Numbered from the stretch's first letter, positions 1 to 9,443 are shown. The stretch is DNA of 64,000 nucleotides from Streptomyces sp. MspMP-M5 (GCF_000373585.1 NZ_KB891897.1:29309-93308), one strand, 5' to 3'. Notes: generated by a model from the sequence alone, not told the origin. Program-made: numbers and translations.

Positions 1-2
1 AA

Positions 3-947
3 ACCCTCGACGACCCCACACCGGGGCCGGGCGAGGTCCGTATCGCCGTGGCCGCGGCGGGCGTCCACCTCCTGGACACCGCCCTCCGCGAGGGGGTGGA
101 GGGCGGCCCCGCACCGCTGCCCGAACTGCCCACCGTGCCGGGCCGCGAGGTCGCCGGCACCGTCGACGCCATCGGCAAGGGCACCGACCCCGCCTGGCTG
201 GGCCGCCCCGTCGTCGCCCACCTCGGCATGGTCCCGGGCGGCTACGCCGAACGGGCCGTCACCACGACCGACCGGCTGCACGCCATCCCCGACGGGCTGG
301 ACGCGGCCCAGGCCGTCGCCATGATCGGCACCGGTCGCACCACCCTGGGCATCCTGCTCTTCGCCGCCCTCACCCCCGACGACATCGCGATCGTGCCAGC
401 GGCCGCCGGCGGCATCGGCTCACTCCTCGTCCAGCACGCCAAGAACACCGGCGCCACGGTCATCGGCCTGGCCGGCGGCCCCGCCAAGGTGGCCCACGTC
501 CACGGCCTGGGCGCCGACCTCGCGCTCGACTACACCGACGACAACTGGCCTGCCCGCGCCCGCCGTTTCCTCGACGAGCACGGCGCCCCCGGCGCCACCA
601 TCGTCTTCGACTCGGTGGGCGGCACCCCGGGCCGGGCCGCCGTGGACCTCCTCGCCCGCGGCGGCCGCCACCTGGTCTTCGGCTGGTCCTCCGGCGGCCC
701 GCTGAAGTTCACCGCCGCCGAACTCGCCGAACGCGGCATCACCTCCGAATCCGTCCTCGGCGCCCCGATGCTGGCCCGGGTCGGCGGCATCAACCCCCTC
801 CGCACCCTGGAGACCGCCGCCCTCACCGAAGCCGCCGCCGGCCGCCTCGTCCCCACCGTCCAACGCTTCCCCCTCGCCGAGGCCGCGGCCGCCCACCGCG
901 CCCTGGAGTCCCGCGGCACGATGGGAAAGGTGGTGCTGGTGCCGTAG
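3..947 (+). CDS. Zinc-independent MDR-type quinone oxidoreductase, 5' end cut by window
   Basis: The reading frame is open from base 3 and the first residues (TLDDPTPGPGEVRIAV) are the usual N-terminal lead of NADPH:quinone reductase-like medium-chain dehydrogenases, so the true start lies outside the window and the GTG at 48 is internal. The groES-like half has GREVAGTVDAIG, and the Rossmann half has AAAGGIGSLLVQHAKNTGA, the nucleotide-binding loop. No structural-zinc cysteine cluster is seen, which fits the QOR branch. It probably reduces quinones or enones with NADPH in the cytoplasm; the substrate cannot be told. The gene stands alone, with a convergent aminopeptidase gene 45 nt downstream. 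Confidence 0.85.
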   Translation, partial: TLDDPTPGPGEVRIAVAAAGVHLLDTALREGVEGGPAPLPELPTVPGREVAGTVDAIGKGTDPAWLGRPVVAHLGMVPGGYAERAVTTTDRLHAIPDGLDAAQAVAMIGTGRTTLGILLFAALTPDDIAIVPAAAGGIGSLLVQHAKNTGATVIGLAGGPAKVAHVHGLGADLALDYTDDNWPARARRFLDEHGAPGATIVFDSVGGTPGRAAVDLLARGGRHLVFGWSSGGPLKFTAAELAERGITSESVLGAPMLARVGGINPLRTLETAALTEAAAGRLVPTVQRFPLAEAAAAHRALESRGTMGKVVLVP

Positions 948-992
948 ACGGGGCCGGACGGGCAGAGTTGGCGGCTCGGGCGGCGCGCCCGT

Positions 993-2108
993 CTACGCCA
1001 CCACCGCCAACTCCCGCCCCGTCACATTCAGCCGCCGCCCACCGTTCTCCGTACACACGACGATGTCCTCGATCCGCACCCCGAACCGCCCCGGCAGATA
1101 GATCCCCGGCTCGATCGAGAAGCACATCCCCGGTACCAGCGGCAGATGTTCGCCCTCCACCATGTAGGGCGGCTCGTGCGTGGTGACCCCGATGCCGTGC
1201 CCGGTCCGGTGGATGAAGTACTCGCCGTAGCCCGCCGCCTTGATCACCTGCCGCGCCACCCGGTCGATCTCCTGGCACGCGACACCGGGCCGCACCGCCT
1301 CGAACGCCGCCTGCTGGGCCTCCCGCACGATCTCGTGCACCGTCCGCTCCTCGGCACCCGGCTGCCCGACGTGCACGGTCCGCGTGGTGTCGGACCCGTA
1401 CCCGTCCTTCAGCCCGCCGAAGTCGAGTACGACCATGTCGCCGTCCTCGATGACCCGCTCCCCTGCCTCATGGTGCGGGTTGGCACCATTGGGCCCCGAC
1501 CCGACGACCGTGAAGTCCACCTGGCTGTGCCCGTGCTCGGTCAGCAGCCGCGCCAGGTCCGCCGCCACGTCGCACTCCCGCCGCCCGGCGAACCGCACCC
1601 CCAGGATGTCCTGGTACGTCGCGTCGGCGGCCGCCCCCGCCGCCGCCAGCCGTTCCACCTCGTACGCGTCCTTGACCGCGCGCAGCATGGGCAGCGCCTC
1701 CGTCAGCGCCGCGTACCCGGCCCCGGGCAGCGCCCGCTGCAACCCGAGCAGATGCAGCGCCCACGTCCCGTCCGACACCCCGTAACGCCCCTGCGGCGCC
1801 AGCCACTTGCCCAGCTCGGCGCAGGGATCCGAGCCATCGGTCCAGCCCGTCACCTCCAGCGCTCCGGCCCCGGCGGCCCGCTCCGCGTCCGGCCGCTCCA
1901 GTACGGGCACCAGCAGCCGGCCCGCCCGGCCCGGCTCGATCACCAGCGCCGTCAGCCGCTCGGTGACGGCCGTCGGCCGGTACCCGCACAGCCACACCAG
2001 ATCCGGCCCCGGCGTGACGATCAATCCCGCCAGCCCGGCCGCCGCGGCGGCGTGCCCGGCCCGCGCCATCCGCTCCCCGTACGCCTCGCACGTCATCGAA
2101 GTCACCAT
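993..2108 (-). CDS. Xaa-Pro aminopeptidase (M24 family, aminopeptidase P)
   Basis: A 371-aa cytoplasmic metallopeptidase that should release an N-terminal residue preceding proline. The C-terminal pita-bread domain carries the five M24 metal ligands in order: the two aspartates of DFGGLKDGYGSDTTR, the histidine of HRTGHGIGVTTHEPP, the glutamate of SIEPGIY, and the glutamate of RIEDIVV. The N-terminal ~120 residues form the creatinase-like domain. Start ATG at 2108; an in-frame ATG sits four codons later. The gene is divergent from the ribbon-helix-helix gene at 2395 across 286 nt. Confidence 0.9.
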   Translation of the reverse strand: MVTSMTCEAYGERMARAGHAAAAAGLAGLIVTPGPDLVWLCGYRPTAVTERLTALVIEPGRAGRLLVPVLERPDAERAAGAGALEVTGWTDGSDPCAELGKWLAPQGRYGVSDGTWALHLLGLQRALPGAGYAALTEALPMLRAVKDAYEVERLAAAGAAADATYQDILGVRFAGRRECDVAADLARLLTEHGHSQVDFTVVGSGPNGANPHHEAGERVIEDGDMVVLDFGGLKDGYGSDTTRTVHVGQPGAEERTVHEIVREAQQAAFEAVRPGVACQEIDRVARQVIKAAGYGEYFIHRTGHGIGVTTHEPPYMVEGEHLPLVPGMCFSIEPGIYLPGRFGVRIEDIVVCTENGGRRLNVTGRELAVVA

Positions 2109-2361
2109 GCCGCGAATCTACGCCGCCCCGCCCTCCGGACCCCGGTCCCCGCACCCGCCGACCGGCTTGGCGCCGCGCGGCACCATCCGACGCCACGCGG
2201 CACCACATGGCGCCACATGGCATCACCCGGAGCCATTTCACGCCCCAAAGGTCACACCAGCGCCCGTGACGCCGCCATTCCCACGGCCACCCGCACCACG
2301 TTTCCGCAGCTCAGGGAAGGTTTCACGCGAGCCCGTCCCCACAAGGCGCCACCGACACTTG

Positions 2362-2397
2362 CACATGGCGCCACGATGATGCCATCATGACGTCATG
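2362..2397. promoter_or_regulatory. Palindrome cluster overlapping the start of the RHH gene (candidate autoregulatory operator)
   Basis: Two palindromes abut: ATGATG-C-CATCAT at 2376-2388 and the perfect ATGACGTCAT at 2387-2396, which includes the first bases of the start codon at 2395. TGGCGCCA at 2366-2373 is a third palindrome. Small ribbon-helix-helix regulators commonly bind such repeated sites over their own start, so autoregulation is an inference. Confidence 0.45.
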
Positions 2398-2913
2398 GAC
2401 CTCACGCCGTATGTCGACACCCTCCGCCGTGAACTTGCGGTGGCCGCCGAGGCCGGCGGGGACAATGCCCGCGAGTTGGCCGAGCGGCTGACCGCTCCGC
2501 TGGAGTCGGCGACCCGTTTGACCATGCTCAACGTGCTCTCCGCCGCGATGGACGAGATCACCCGTGAACTCGCCCCCGGCTCGGTCGATGTGCGGCTGCG
2601 CGGACTGGACCCCGACTTCGTGGTCACGCCCCCACCCACCGACAGCCGCCCCGCGGAAGCGGCCATGGCACCGGCCGAGCCGCTCGCGGCGCCGGTGCCC
2701 GCCGAGGGTGACGAAGGGGGCACCGCGCGGGTCAATCTGCGGCTGCCGGCCCACCTGAAGGCGCGCGCCGAGGAGGCCGCCGGCCGCGAGGGCCTCTCGG
2801 TCAACGCCTGGCTGGTACGGGCGGTTTCGGCCGCGGTCGGCGCCGGCACCCAACCCCGCACCACCGAACGCACCCGCACCATGGGGCAGAGCTTCACCGG
2901 CTGGGTCCGCTGA
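2395..2913 (+). CDS. Ribbon-helix-helix / HicB-antitoxin-like regulator
   Basis: 172 aa. The last ~60 residues (VNLRLPAHLKARAEEAAGRE...SVNAWLVRAV) are an Arc/HicB-type ribbon-helix-helix DNA-binding segment. The first ~90 residues are helical and end in a Pro-rich linker. No HicA-type toxin gene is adjacent; DUF4097 and DrrA/DrrB genes follow instead, so it probably works as a transcriptional regulator of this cassette rather than as an antitoxin. The start ATG lies inside a palindrome cluster, which suggests self-repression. Confidence 0.7.
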   Translation: MDLTPYVDTLRRELAVAAEAGGDNARELAERLTAPLESATRLTMLNVLSAAMDEITRELAPGSVDVRLRGLDPDFVVTPPPTDSRPAEAAMAPAEPLAAPVPAEGDEGGTARVNLRLPAHLKARAEEAAGREGLSVNAWLVRAVSAAVGAGTQPRTTERTRTMGQSFTGWVR

Positions 2914-3024
2914 CCCCACCCACGCCCGCACGTCACGCCCGTACCCGCACGCCGTACGCCCCACCCACACACCTCACGTCCCTCCCACAGGGACGCTCCA
3001 AGGACTCATGAGGACGGTACAGCC

Positions 3025-3873
3025 ATGCCTTCTTTCGACACTCCCGAGCCGATTGCGGTTACCGCCCACGTCGCGGCCGGCTCCCTGCGCCTGACCGCCG
3101 GCGACCGCACCGAGACCGTCGTCCAGGCCCGGCCCCGCGACCCGAAGAAGGACGTGGACGTCCGGGCCGCCGAACAGACCGAGGTCACCTGCATCGGCGG
3201 CGTCCTGACCATCCGCACACCCAAGCCCCGCTACCTCGTGGGCCGCACCGGCACCGTCGACGTCACCGTCGAACTGCCCGCCGGCTCCCGCCTCGACATG
3301 ACCGGCGACTGGGCCCAACTCCTGGGCGAGGGCCGCCTCGACGAGGTCCGCGTCAACAAGATCTCCTCCGGCGACGTCCGCCTGGACGAAACCGGGCCGC
3401 TGCATCTGAAGGTGACCCACGGCTCGATCACCGTCGACCACATCCACGGCCCGGCCGAGATCGCCGCCAGCTCCGGCAGCCTGCGCATCGGCACCGTCGA
3501 CGGCGCCGCCACCCTGAAGAACTCCCACGGCTCCACCATCCTCGGCACCGCCCTGGGCGAGGTCCGCATCAACGCCGCCAACGGCGATGTCGACATCCAG
3601 CGCGCCGAGAGCTCCGTGACCGCCACCGCCGCCCACGGCACCCTGCGCGTGGCCGAAGTCGTCCGCGGCACCACCCAGTTGGAGAACGCCTACGGCGCCA
3701 TCGAGATCGGCATCCGCCAAGGCACCGCCGCCTGGCTCGACGTCAGCTCCGAATGGGGCCAGGTCCGCAACGCGCTCGACACCTCCGACACCCCCCACGA
3801 AACCGAAGACACCGTCGAGGTCCGCGCCCGCAGCCGCTACGGCAACATCGACATCCGCCACGCCCGCCCGTAA
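3025..3873 (+). CDS. DUF4097 family beta-strand repeat protein
   Basis: 282 aa with regularly spaced short beta-strand repeats (VRVNKISSGDVRLDETG, LKVTHGSITVDHI, IAASSGSLRIGTVDGA, LKNSHGSTILG, INAANGDVDIQRA), the parallel beta-helix pattern of DUF4097 (putative adhesin-like) proteins. No signal peptide or membrane segment is visible, so it should be cytoplasmic. It lies 111 nt after the RHH regulator and 427 nt before DrrA/DrrB genes on the same strand. The molecular role of the family is not known to me. Confidence 0.8.
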   Translation: MPSFDTPEPIAVTAHVAAGSLRLTAGDRTETVVQARPRDPKKDVDVRAAEQTEVTCIGGVLTIRTPKPRYLVGRTGTVDVTVELPAGSRLDMTGDWAQLLGEGRLDEVRVNKISSGDVRLDETGPLHLKVTHGSITVDHIHGPAEIAASSGSLRIGTVDGAATLKNSHGSTILGTALGEVRINAANGDVDIQRAESSVTATAAHGTLRVAEVVRGTTQLENAYGAIEIGIRQGTAAWLDVSSEWGQVRNALDTSDTPHETEDTVEVRARSRYGNIDIRHARP

Positions 3874-4024
3874 CCACCAGCCCCAGCTACAGCCTCAGTA
3901 ACACCCCACCACTCATGGCCACTTCGGCCACTTCAACCGCTCCAGCCTCCGAACGGGCGGGCGCCACCCGCGCCCCTGTCATGCCCACGCCGAGCCGTCT
4001 GCCCTGCGGTCCAGAGCCACCGGC

Positions 4025-4080
4025 CCAGAGCCACCGGTACACGGGCACCGGCCCATAGCCACCGGTACACGGCCACCGGC
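4025..4080. repeat. Two tandem 28-nt units in the DUF4097-drrA gap
   Basis: Units 4025-4052 and 4053-4080 match at 26 of 28 positions and each contains CCACCGGTACACGG. Partial copies (CCAGAGCCACCGG and variants) extend from 4011 to about 4136, and a 16-nt tandem pair (AGCCGTCGGCCGGGCT) lies at 4169-4200. The 427-nt gap 3874-4300 has no credible gene otherwise. Confidence 0.75.
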
Positions 4081-4300
4081 CAGAGCCGCCGGCCCACGCC
4101 CCCCCCGGCCCGTAACCACCGGTCCAGAGCCACCCGCGACGGCCTCCCCTCATCACCGCTGGAGCACCAGCCGTCGGCCGGGCTAGCCGTCGGCCGGGCC
4201 CATCGGGCCCCGCCCCGCCGCCCCTCCTCGGCCCCGTCACACCAACGGGCTGCCCACCCTGCCCAAGCCTCACCTCCCGCACCGGAAAGGCCCGCCCACC

Positions 4301-5302
4301 ATGCCCACCGCACCCCAGATGTCCACCACCACACGAGCGGACGCGATCTCCGCGACCGGCCTGCGCAAGTCGTACGGCGACAAGATGGTGCTCGACGGCA
4401 TCGACCTGCGCATCCCCGAGGGCACGATCTTCGCCCTGCTAGGCCCCAACGGCGCCGGCAAGACCACCACCGTCGAGATCCTCTCCACGTTGATCAGCGC
4501 CGACGCGGGGCGGGCCCGGATCGCGGGCCACGACGTGGCCTCCGACGCCGACTCGGTACGCCGTCGGATCGGCGTCACCGGTCAATTCGCCGCCGTCGAC
4601 GGCCTGTTGACCGCAGAGGAGAACCTGCTCCTCATGGCCGACCTGCACCACCTGAGCAGGCGCGAGGGCCGCCGCCGCGCCGCCGAGCTCCTGGCGCGGT
4701 TCGAGCTGACCGAGGCGGCCCGCAAGAACGTCGCCACCTTCTCCGGCGGTATGCGCCGCAAGCTCGACCTGGCGATGACCCTGGTCGGCCGGCCGCGGAT
4801 CATCTTCCTCGACGAGCCGACCACCGGCCTGGACCCGCGCAGCCGCCGCGTCATGTGGGGACTCATCCGGGACCTGGTGACGGATCAGGGCGTGACCATC
4901 TTCCTCACCACGCAGTACCTGGAAGAGGCCGACCAACTCGCCGACCGCATCGCCGTACTGGACCACGGCAAGCTGGTCGCCGAGGGCACCGCCGACGAAC
5001 TGAAGCGCAGAATCCCCGGCGGCCACGTCCGCCTCCAGTTCACCGACGAGACCCACCTCACCGCGGCAGCCGACCTCTTCGGCACCGCCACCCCCGACGA
5101 CGAGTCCCTCACCCTCCGCATCCCCGGCGACGGCACCCTCCCCCACCTCCGCGCCGTCCTCGACGCCCTCGACACCACCGGCATACGGGCCGAGTCGCTC
5201 ACCGTGCACACCCCCGACCTCGACGACGTCTTCCTCACCCTCACCGGCCGGCAGCCCGCCGCCCCCGCCCACCCCAACTCCCAGAAGGATGCGACCCGAT
5301 GA
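4301..5302 (+). CDS. ABC exporter ATPase, DrrA family
   Basis: 333 aa. Walker A is GPNGAGKTTT, the signature is FSGGMRRKLDLAM, Walker B is IIFLDEPTTGLD, and the switch region reads TTQYLEEAD. The DrrA-type C-terminal domain (VAEGTADELKRRIPGG...HTPDLDDVFLTLTG) marks the daunorubicin-resistance/ABC-2 class. Preceded by GGAAAGG. Its stop overlaps the permease start as ATGA, so the two are translationally coupled. Substrate unknown. Confidence 0.93.
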   Translation: MPTAPQMSTTTRADAISATGLRKSYGDKMVLDGIDLRIPEGTIFALLGPNGAGKTTTVEILSTLISADAGRARIAGHDVASDADSVRRRIGVTGQFAAVDGLLTAEENLLLMADLHHLSRREGRRRAAELLARFELTEAARKNVATFSGGMRRKLDLAMTLVGRPRIIFLDEPTTGLDPRSRRVMWGLIRDLVTDQGVTIFLTTQYLEEADQLADRIAVLDHGKLVAEGTADELKRRIPGGHVRLQFTDETHLTAAADLFGTATPDDESLTLRIPGDGTLPHLRAVLDALDTTGIRAESLTVHTPDLDDVFLTLTGRQPAAPAHPNSQKDATR

Positions 5303-6123
5303 GCGCCGCCACCGCCACCGCACCGGCCACCCCCACCCCCACCCGCTCGTACGCCCTGCGCGACGCCATGACGATGCTGCGCCGCAACCTCAAGCACATG
5401 CAGCGCTACCCGTCGATGACGATCTCGATCGTCGTCATGCCGATCGTGATGCTGCTGCTGTTCGTGTACGTCTTCGGCGGGGCCCTCGGCACCGGCATCA
5501 AAGCGGGCGCCGGCCGCGGCGACTACATCAACTACGTGGTCCCCGGCATCATCCTGATGTCCGCGACCTCCGGGGCCGTCGCGACCGCCGTGTCCGTCTG
5601 CACCGACATGACGGAAGGCATCATCAACCGCTTCCGTACGATGTCGATCTCCCGCGGCTCCGTGCTCACCGGCCATGTCCTCGGCAGCGTCATCCAGGTC
5701 ACGGCCGTCCTCGCCCTGGTCACGGGCGTCTCCCTCGCGATCGGCTTCCGGCCCGCCGCCTCCCCGGCCGAGTGGCTCGCCGCGTTCGGCCTACTGGTCT
5801 TCCTGGCGTTCGGTCTGGCCTGGGTCTCCGCCGCGATGGGCATGGGCGCCAAGACCGTCGAGTCCGCGTCCAACGCCCCGCTGCCGCTGACCTTCCTGCC
5901 CTTCCTCGGCAGCGCGGTCGTCCCTCCGGACTCCATGCCGACCGGCCTGCGCTGGTTCGCCGAGTACCAGCCCTTCACCCCGATCAACGAGACCCTGCGC
6001 GGCCTGCTGCTCGGCACCCCGATCGGCAACGACGGCTGGCTCGCCCTCGCCTGGTGCACGGCCCTCAGCCTGGCCGGCTACCTCTGGTCCCGCACCGCCT
6101 TCAACCGCGAGACCACCCGCTGA
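5299..6123 (+). CDS. ABC-2 type exporter permease, DrrB family
   Basis: 274 aa with about six membrane segments, the first at MTISIVVMPIVMLLLFVYVFGG and others around NYVVPGIILMSATSGAVATAVS and QVTAVLALVTGVSLAIG. The motif EGIINRFRTMSISRGSVLTG is typical of DrrB-like ABC-2 permeases. The ATG at 5299 was chosen because it overlaps the DrrA stop; a longer open frame upstream is a shadow of drrA. With the preceding ATPase it forms a complete exporter. Confidence 0.92.
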   Translation: MSAATATAPATPTPTRSYALRDAMTMLRRNLKHMQRYPSMTISIVVMPIVMLLLFVYVFGGALGTGIKAGAGRGDYINYVVPGIILMSATSGAVATAVSVCTDMTEGIINRFRTMSISRGSVLTGHVLGSVIQVTAVLALVTGVSLAIGFRPAASPAEWLAAFGLLVFLAFGLAWVSAAMGMGAKTVESASNAPLPLTFLPFLGSAVVPPDSMPTGLRWFAEYQPFTPINETLRGLLLGTPIGNDGWLALAWCTALSLAGYLWSRTAFNRETTR

Positions 6124-6148
6124 CCCCCAACCCCAACCCCACCCCCAA

Positions 6149-6179
6149 AGGGGCGCCTCCCACCCCGGGAGCCGCCCCT
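6149..6179 (+). terminator. Hairpin terminator after the DrrB gene
   Basis: Stem AGGGGCG/CGCCCCT, one C-C mismatch, then CTCCC/GGGAG around a 5-nt ACCCC loop. It lies 26 nt past the DrrB stop. No clear U-run follows. Confidence 0.6.
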
Positions 6180-6201
6180 CTCCCCTCTCCTCTCCCCACA
6201 C

Positions 6202-6234
6202 AAAAACGGCCCCGGACCAGAAGGCCCGAGGCCG
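6202..6234 (-). terminator. Intrinsic terminator of tRNA-Thr
   Basis: On the minus strand a strong GC stem (CGGCCTCGG.../...CCGGGGCCG, TTCT loop) is followed directly by TTTTT. It lies about 50 nt beyond the tRNA 3' end. Confidence 0.75.
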
Positions 6235-6284
6235 AACAACACCCCTCCCCGGGAAGAACTCCCAGGTCAGCGCCACATACCCAG

Positions 6285-6358
6285 AGCCCCCTGTCGGATT
6301 CGAACCGACGACCTTCGCTTTACAAGAGCGGTGCTCTGACCAGCTGAGCTAAGGAGGC
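6285..6358 (-). tRNA. tRNA-Thr, anticodon TGT
   Basis: Read on the minus strand: acceptor GCCTCCT pairs with AGGGGGC, D-arm TAGCTCAGCTGGTCAGAGC, anticodon loop CTTGTAA with anticodon TGT at 6322-6324, and T-arm with GGTTCGAATCC. CCA is not encoded; the genome reads T at the discriminator, followed by CTGG. It decodes ACA threonine codons, which are rare in such GC-rich genomes. The next gene, msiK, is divergent. Confidence 0.95.
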
Positions 6359-6518
6359 GTGCCGGAAGAAGTGTACCCAGGCGCGCCCGGTGCCGGTTGC
6401 CTTATTCGGGAGCGGCCGGTTCGGGACCGGGCGCGCCCGTCCGAACGACCGCATTTCGTGACCGTCGGCCTACTGACACCCGGCTCCTGCGCGGGTAGCG
6501 TCACCAGCGGTTTGCCGC

Positions 6519-6534
6519 TGTGGACTACACCACT
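6519..6534. promoter_or_regulatory. Candidate DasR (dre-like) operator upstream of msiK
   Basis: TGTGGACTACACCACT matches my remembered dre consensus ACTGGTCTAGACCACT at 12 of 16 positions, and its core TGGACTACACCA matches at 10 of 12. It is about 87 nt before the msiK start. DasR is the GlcNAc-responsive GntR regulator of Streptomyces. Binding here is inferred. Confidence 0.4.
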
Positions 6535-6621
6535 TCGGGTGGGGGCGTCCCGGTGGCGACCGCCCACTCCATTCCTTTACTCGGATCGTCCGGCACGTTC
6601 CTGCCGGTGAAGGGACACATC

Positions 6622-7752
<1,131 letters not shown>

Positions 7753-7758
7753 CGGAGC

Positions 7759-7795
7759 GAGCGGGCCCGTCCCGGCGGCCGGGACGGGCCCGCTC
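7759..7795 (+). terminator. Strong hairpin after msiK
   Basis: A perfect 17-bp stem (GAGCGGGCCCGTCCCGG and its complement) closes on a 3-nt CGG loop seven nucleotides after the msiK stop. Confidence 0.8.
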
Positions 7796-8113
7796 CGGCC
7801 TCGCGGGGTTTACCCCGGCGGCCGTGTGGGGTACTGCGGGCCCGCAGCGCCGCCGGGCCGTCGGCGCATCGCCTGAGCGCGGCTTAGGGCCGCGCACGGC
7901 TGACCCCGGAGTCCCGCTCCCGCAAGCCCGAGGGCGGGACGACGCCCCTCACGCCGCGCCCCGCGGACGTTCCGCCGAACCCGGTAAATCCCGCCCCGGA
8001 AACGGCTTTTCCGACCAGTGCGTCAACCCAACAACCGCACCGACGAGCCATTCCGTCCCCCGATAAGGTGACGAAATGTCGCCAAATCATCACTCGTCGC
8101 TACCATCTCGACC
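7796..8113. other. Noncoding gap between msiK terminator and secreted-protein gene
   Basis: I see no gene here. The last ~70 nt become less GC-rich (CCGATAAGGTGACGAAATG...AAATCATCACTCG) and probably hold the promoter for the gene at 8114, but I cannot assign -10/-35 boxes confidently. Confidence 0.4.
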
Positions 8114-8530
8114 GTGAACTCCGCAGCCCGCCGTATCGGCCGAACTCTCGCCCTCGTCCTGCCCGTCGTCCTCGTGCTCTCCGGGACCCTCGCGGTCACC
8201 CGCGTCCCGTGGGCCTCGAAGACCACCGAGTCGCAGGTGCTCACCGCGTCCTCCGGCAAGGTCTCCACCAAGGCCGGCCCCCGCGCCGCCCAGGACGTCC
8301 TCCGGGACCGCCTCCTCGTGGAACTCCAGGAGAAGGATCCCGGCGTCGCCCTGACGGACCTCCAGGAGGCCACCACCGCCCGGCCGTCGCTGGCCAAGCA
8401 CTGCGCCTCCATCGCCCGTGCCCTCGGCCGCGCCGCGGTCGCCAAGTACGGTGCCGCACACCGCGCCCAGGCGTTCGCCCGCCCGGTCTGCGACACCTCC
8501 TTCGCCTCCGGTGTGGCCGCCGGCCAGTGA
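8114..8530 (+). CDS. Small hypothetical membrane-anchored or secreted protein
   Basis: 138 aa. Residues ~8-28 (RIGRTLALVLPVVLVLSGTLAV) form an N-terminal signal or anchor. The rest is a soluble, helix-rich segment (AAQDVLRDRLLVELQEKDPG, LAKHCASIARALGRAAVAKYG) with two cysteines that could pair outside the cell. Start GTG at 8114. It sits 29 nt before the nucleotidyltransferase gene on the same strand. I do not recognise a family; a small extracytoplasmic protein is all the sequence supports. Confidence 0.65.
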   Translation: MNSAARRIGRTLALVLPVVLVLSGTLAVTRVPWASKTTESQVLTASSGKVSTKAGPRAAQDVLRDRLLVELQEKDPGVALTDLQEATTARPSLAKHCASIARALGRAAVAKYGAAHRAQAFARPVCDTSFASGVAAGQ

Positions 8531-8559
8531 CCGTTGCTCGCACCGCATAGGGTGCGACC

Positions 8560-9288
8560 ATGACCGGCGCCCCGCATTCCCACCCCACACAGGCCGTGGT
8601 CCTGGCCGGCGGCCAGGGCTCCCGTCTCCGCCCGTACACCGACGACCGCCCCAAGCCGATGGTCGAGATTCCCGGCACCGGAACCCCGATCATCGGCCAT
8701 CAGCTGAACTGGCTCGCCGAGGAGGGCGTCACCGACGTCGTCATCTCCTGCGGGCACCTCGCCGAGGTCCTCCAGGAATGGCTGGGCCGGGCCGAACTCC
8801 CCTTGCGCGTCACGACCGTTGTCGAGACCGAGCCGCTGGGCCGCGGCGGCGGCCTGAAGCACGCCGCCGGCTCCCTGCCCCGCCCGGACGAGCCCTGGTA
8901 CGCCACCAACGGCGACATCTGGACCCGTTTCCCGATCCGCGAGATGGCCGCCTTCCACGAGGAGCGCGACGCCGTGGCCACTCTTGCGCTGGCCCGTCCG
9001 CACATCCCCTGGGGCGCCGTCGAGACCGACGCCTTCGGGCACGTCCTGGACTTCATCGAGGCACCGCCCTCCCCGTATCTGATCAACGCCGGCGTCTATG
9101 TCTTCGCCCCGGCGTTCACCGCGCTGCTGCCCACCCGGGGCGACCACGAGCGCACCACCTTTCCGCGCCTCGCCCGGGAACGCCGGCTGGCCGGCTACCC
9201 GCTCCCCCAGGGGGCCTACTGGCGCGCCATCGACACCGCCAAGGACCTCTCCGAGGCCGCCAAGGAGCTGGCCGCACACGGCCGTTGA
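8560..9288 (+). CDS. NDP-sugar nucleotidyltransferase (mannose-1-P guanylyltransferase-like)
   Basis: 242 aa with the sugar nucleotidyltransferase signature near the N terminus (AVVLAGGQGSRLRPYTDDRPKPMVEI), the family loop for NTP and Mg binding, followed by GHQLNWLAEEGVTDVVISCG and the substrate motif VVETEPLGRGGGLKHA. It should activate a sugar-1-phosphate with NTP in the cytoplasm. It is shorter than GMPases that have a C-terminal beta-helix domain, which is absent here. Sugar and nucleotide specificity cannot be read with certainty. Confidence 0.85.
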   Translation: MTGAPHSHPTQAVVLAGGQGSRLRPYTDDRPKPMVEIPGTGTPIIGHQLNWLAEEGVTDVVISCGHLAEVLQEWLGRAELPLRVTTVVETEPLGRGGGLKHAAGSLPRPDEPWYATNGDIWTRFPIREMAAFHEERDAVATLALARPHIPWGAVETDAFGHVLDFIEAPPSPYLINAGVYVFAPAFTALLPTRGDHERTTFPRLARERRLAGYPLPQGAYWRAIDTAKDLSEAAKELAAHGR

Positions 9289-9443
9289 AACGCCGGTGAC
9301 GGCCCGCGACGCCGCTCCGCCCGGCCCGGCCGCCCGGGCCCCGTCAACGGGCGCCGCACGCACGCCCCTCTCCCCCTCTCCGTCTCTCCCCTGAAGGCCC
9401 CCGCCCCTGAGGCGCCCCTGAGGGCAATCGCCCCCCGACGCAA

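Noticed and set aside
1146..2390. Long plus-strand frame opposite the aminopeptidase gene
   Set aside because: Arg/Pro/His-rich antisense shadow, typical of high-GC coding DNA; the minus-strand M24 motifs settle the coding strand.
3753..4058. Frame overlapping the end of the DUF4097 gene and the tandem repeats
   Set aside because: Arg/Pro/His-rich, out of frame with the real gene, and produced by the CCACCGG repeats.
4011..4136. CCACCGG repeats considered as a CRISPR array
   Set aside because: Repeat units are directly tandem without unique spacers of constant length, and no cas genes are present.
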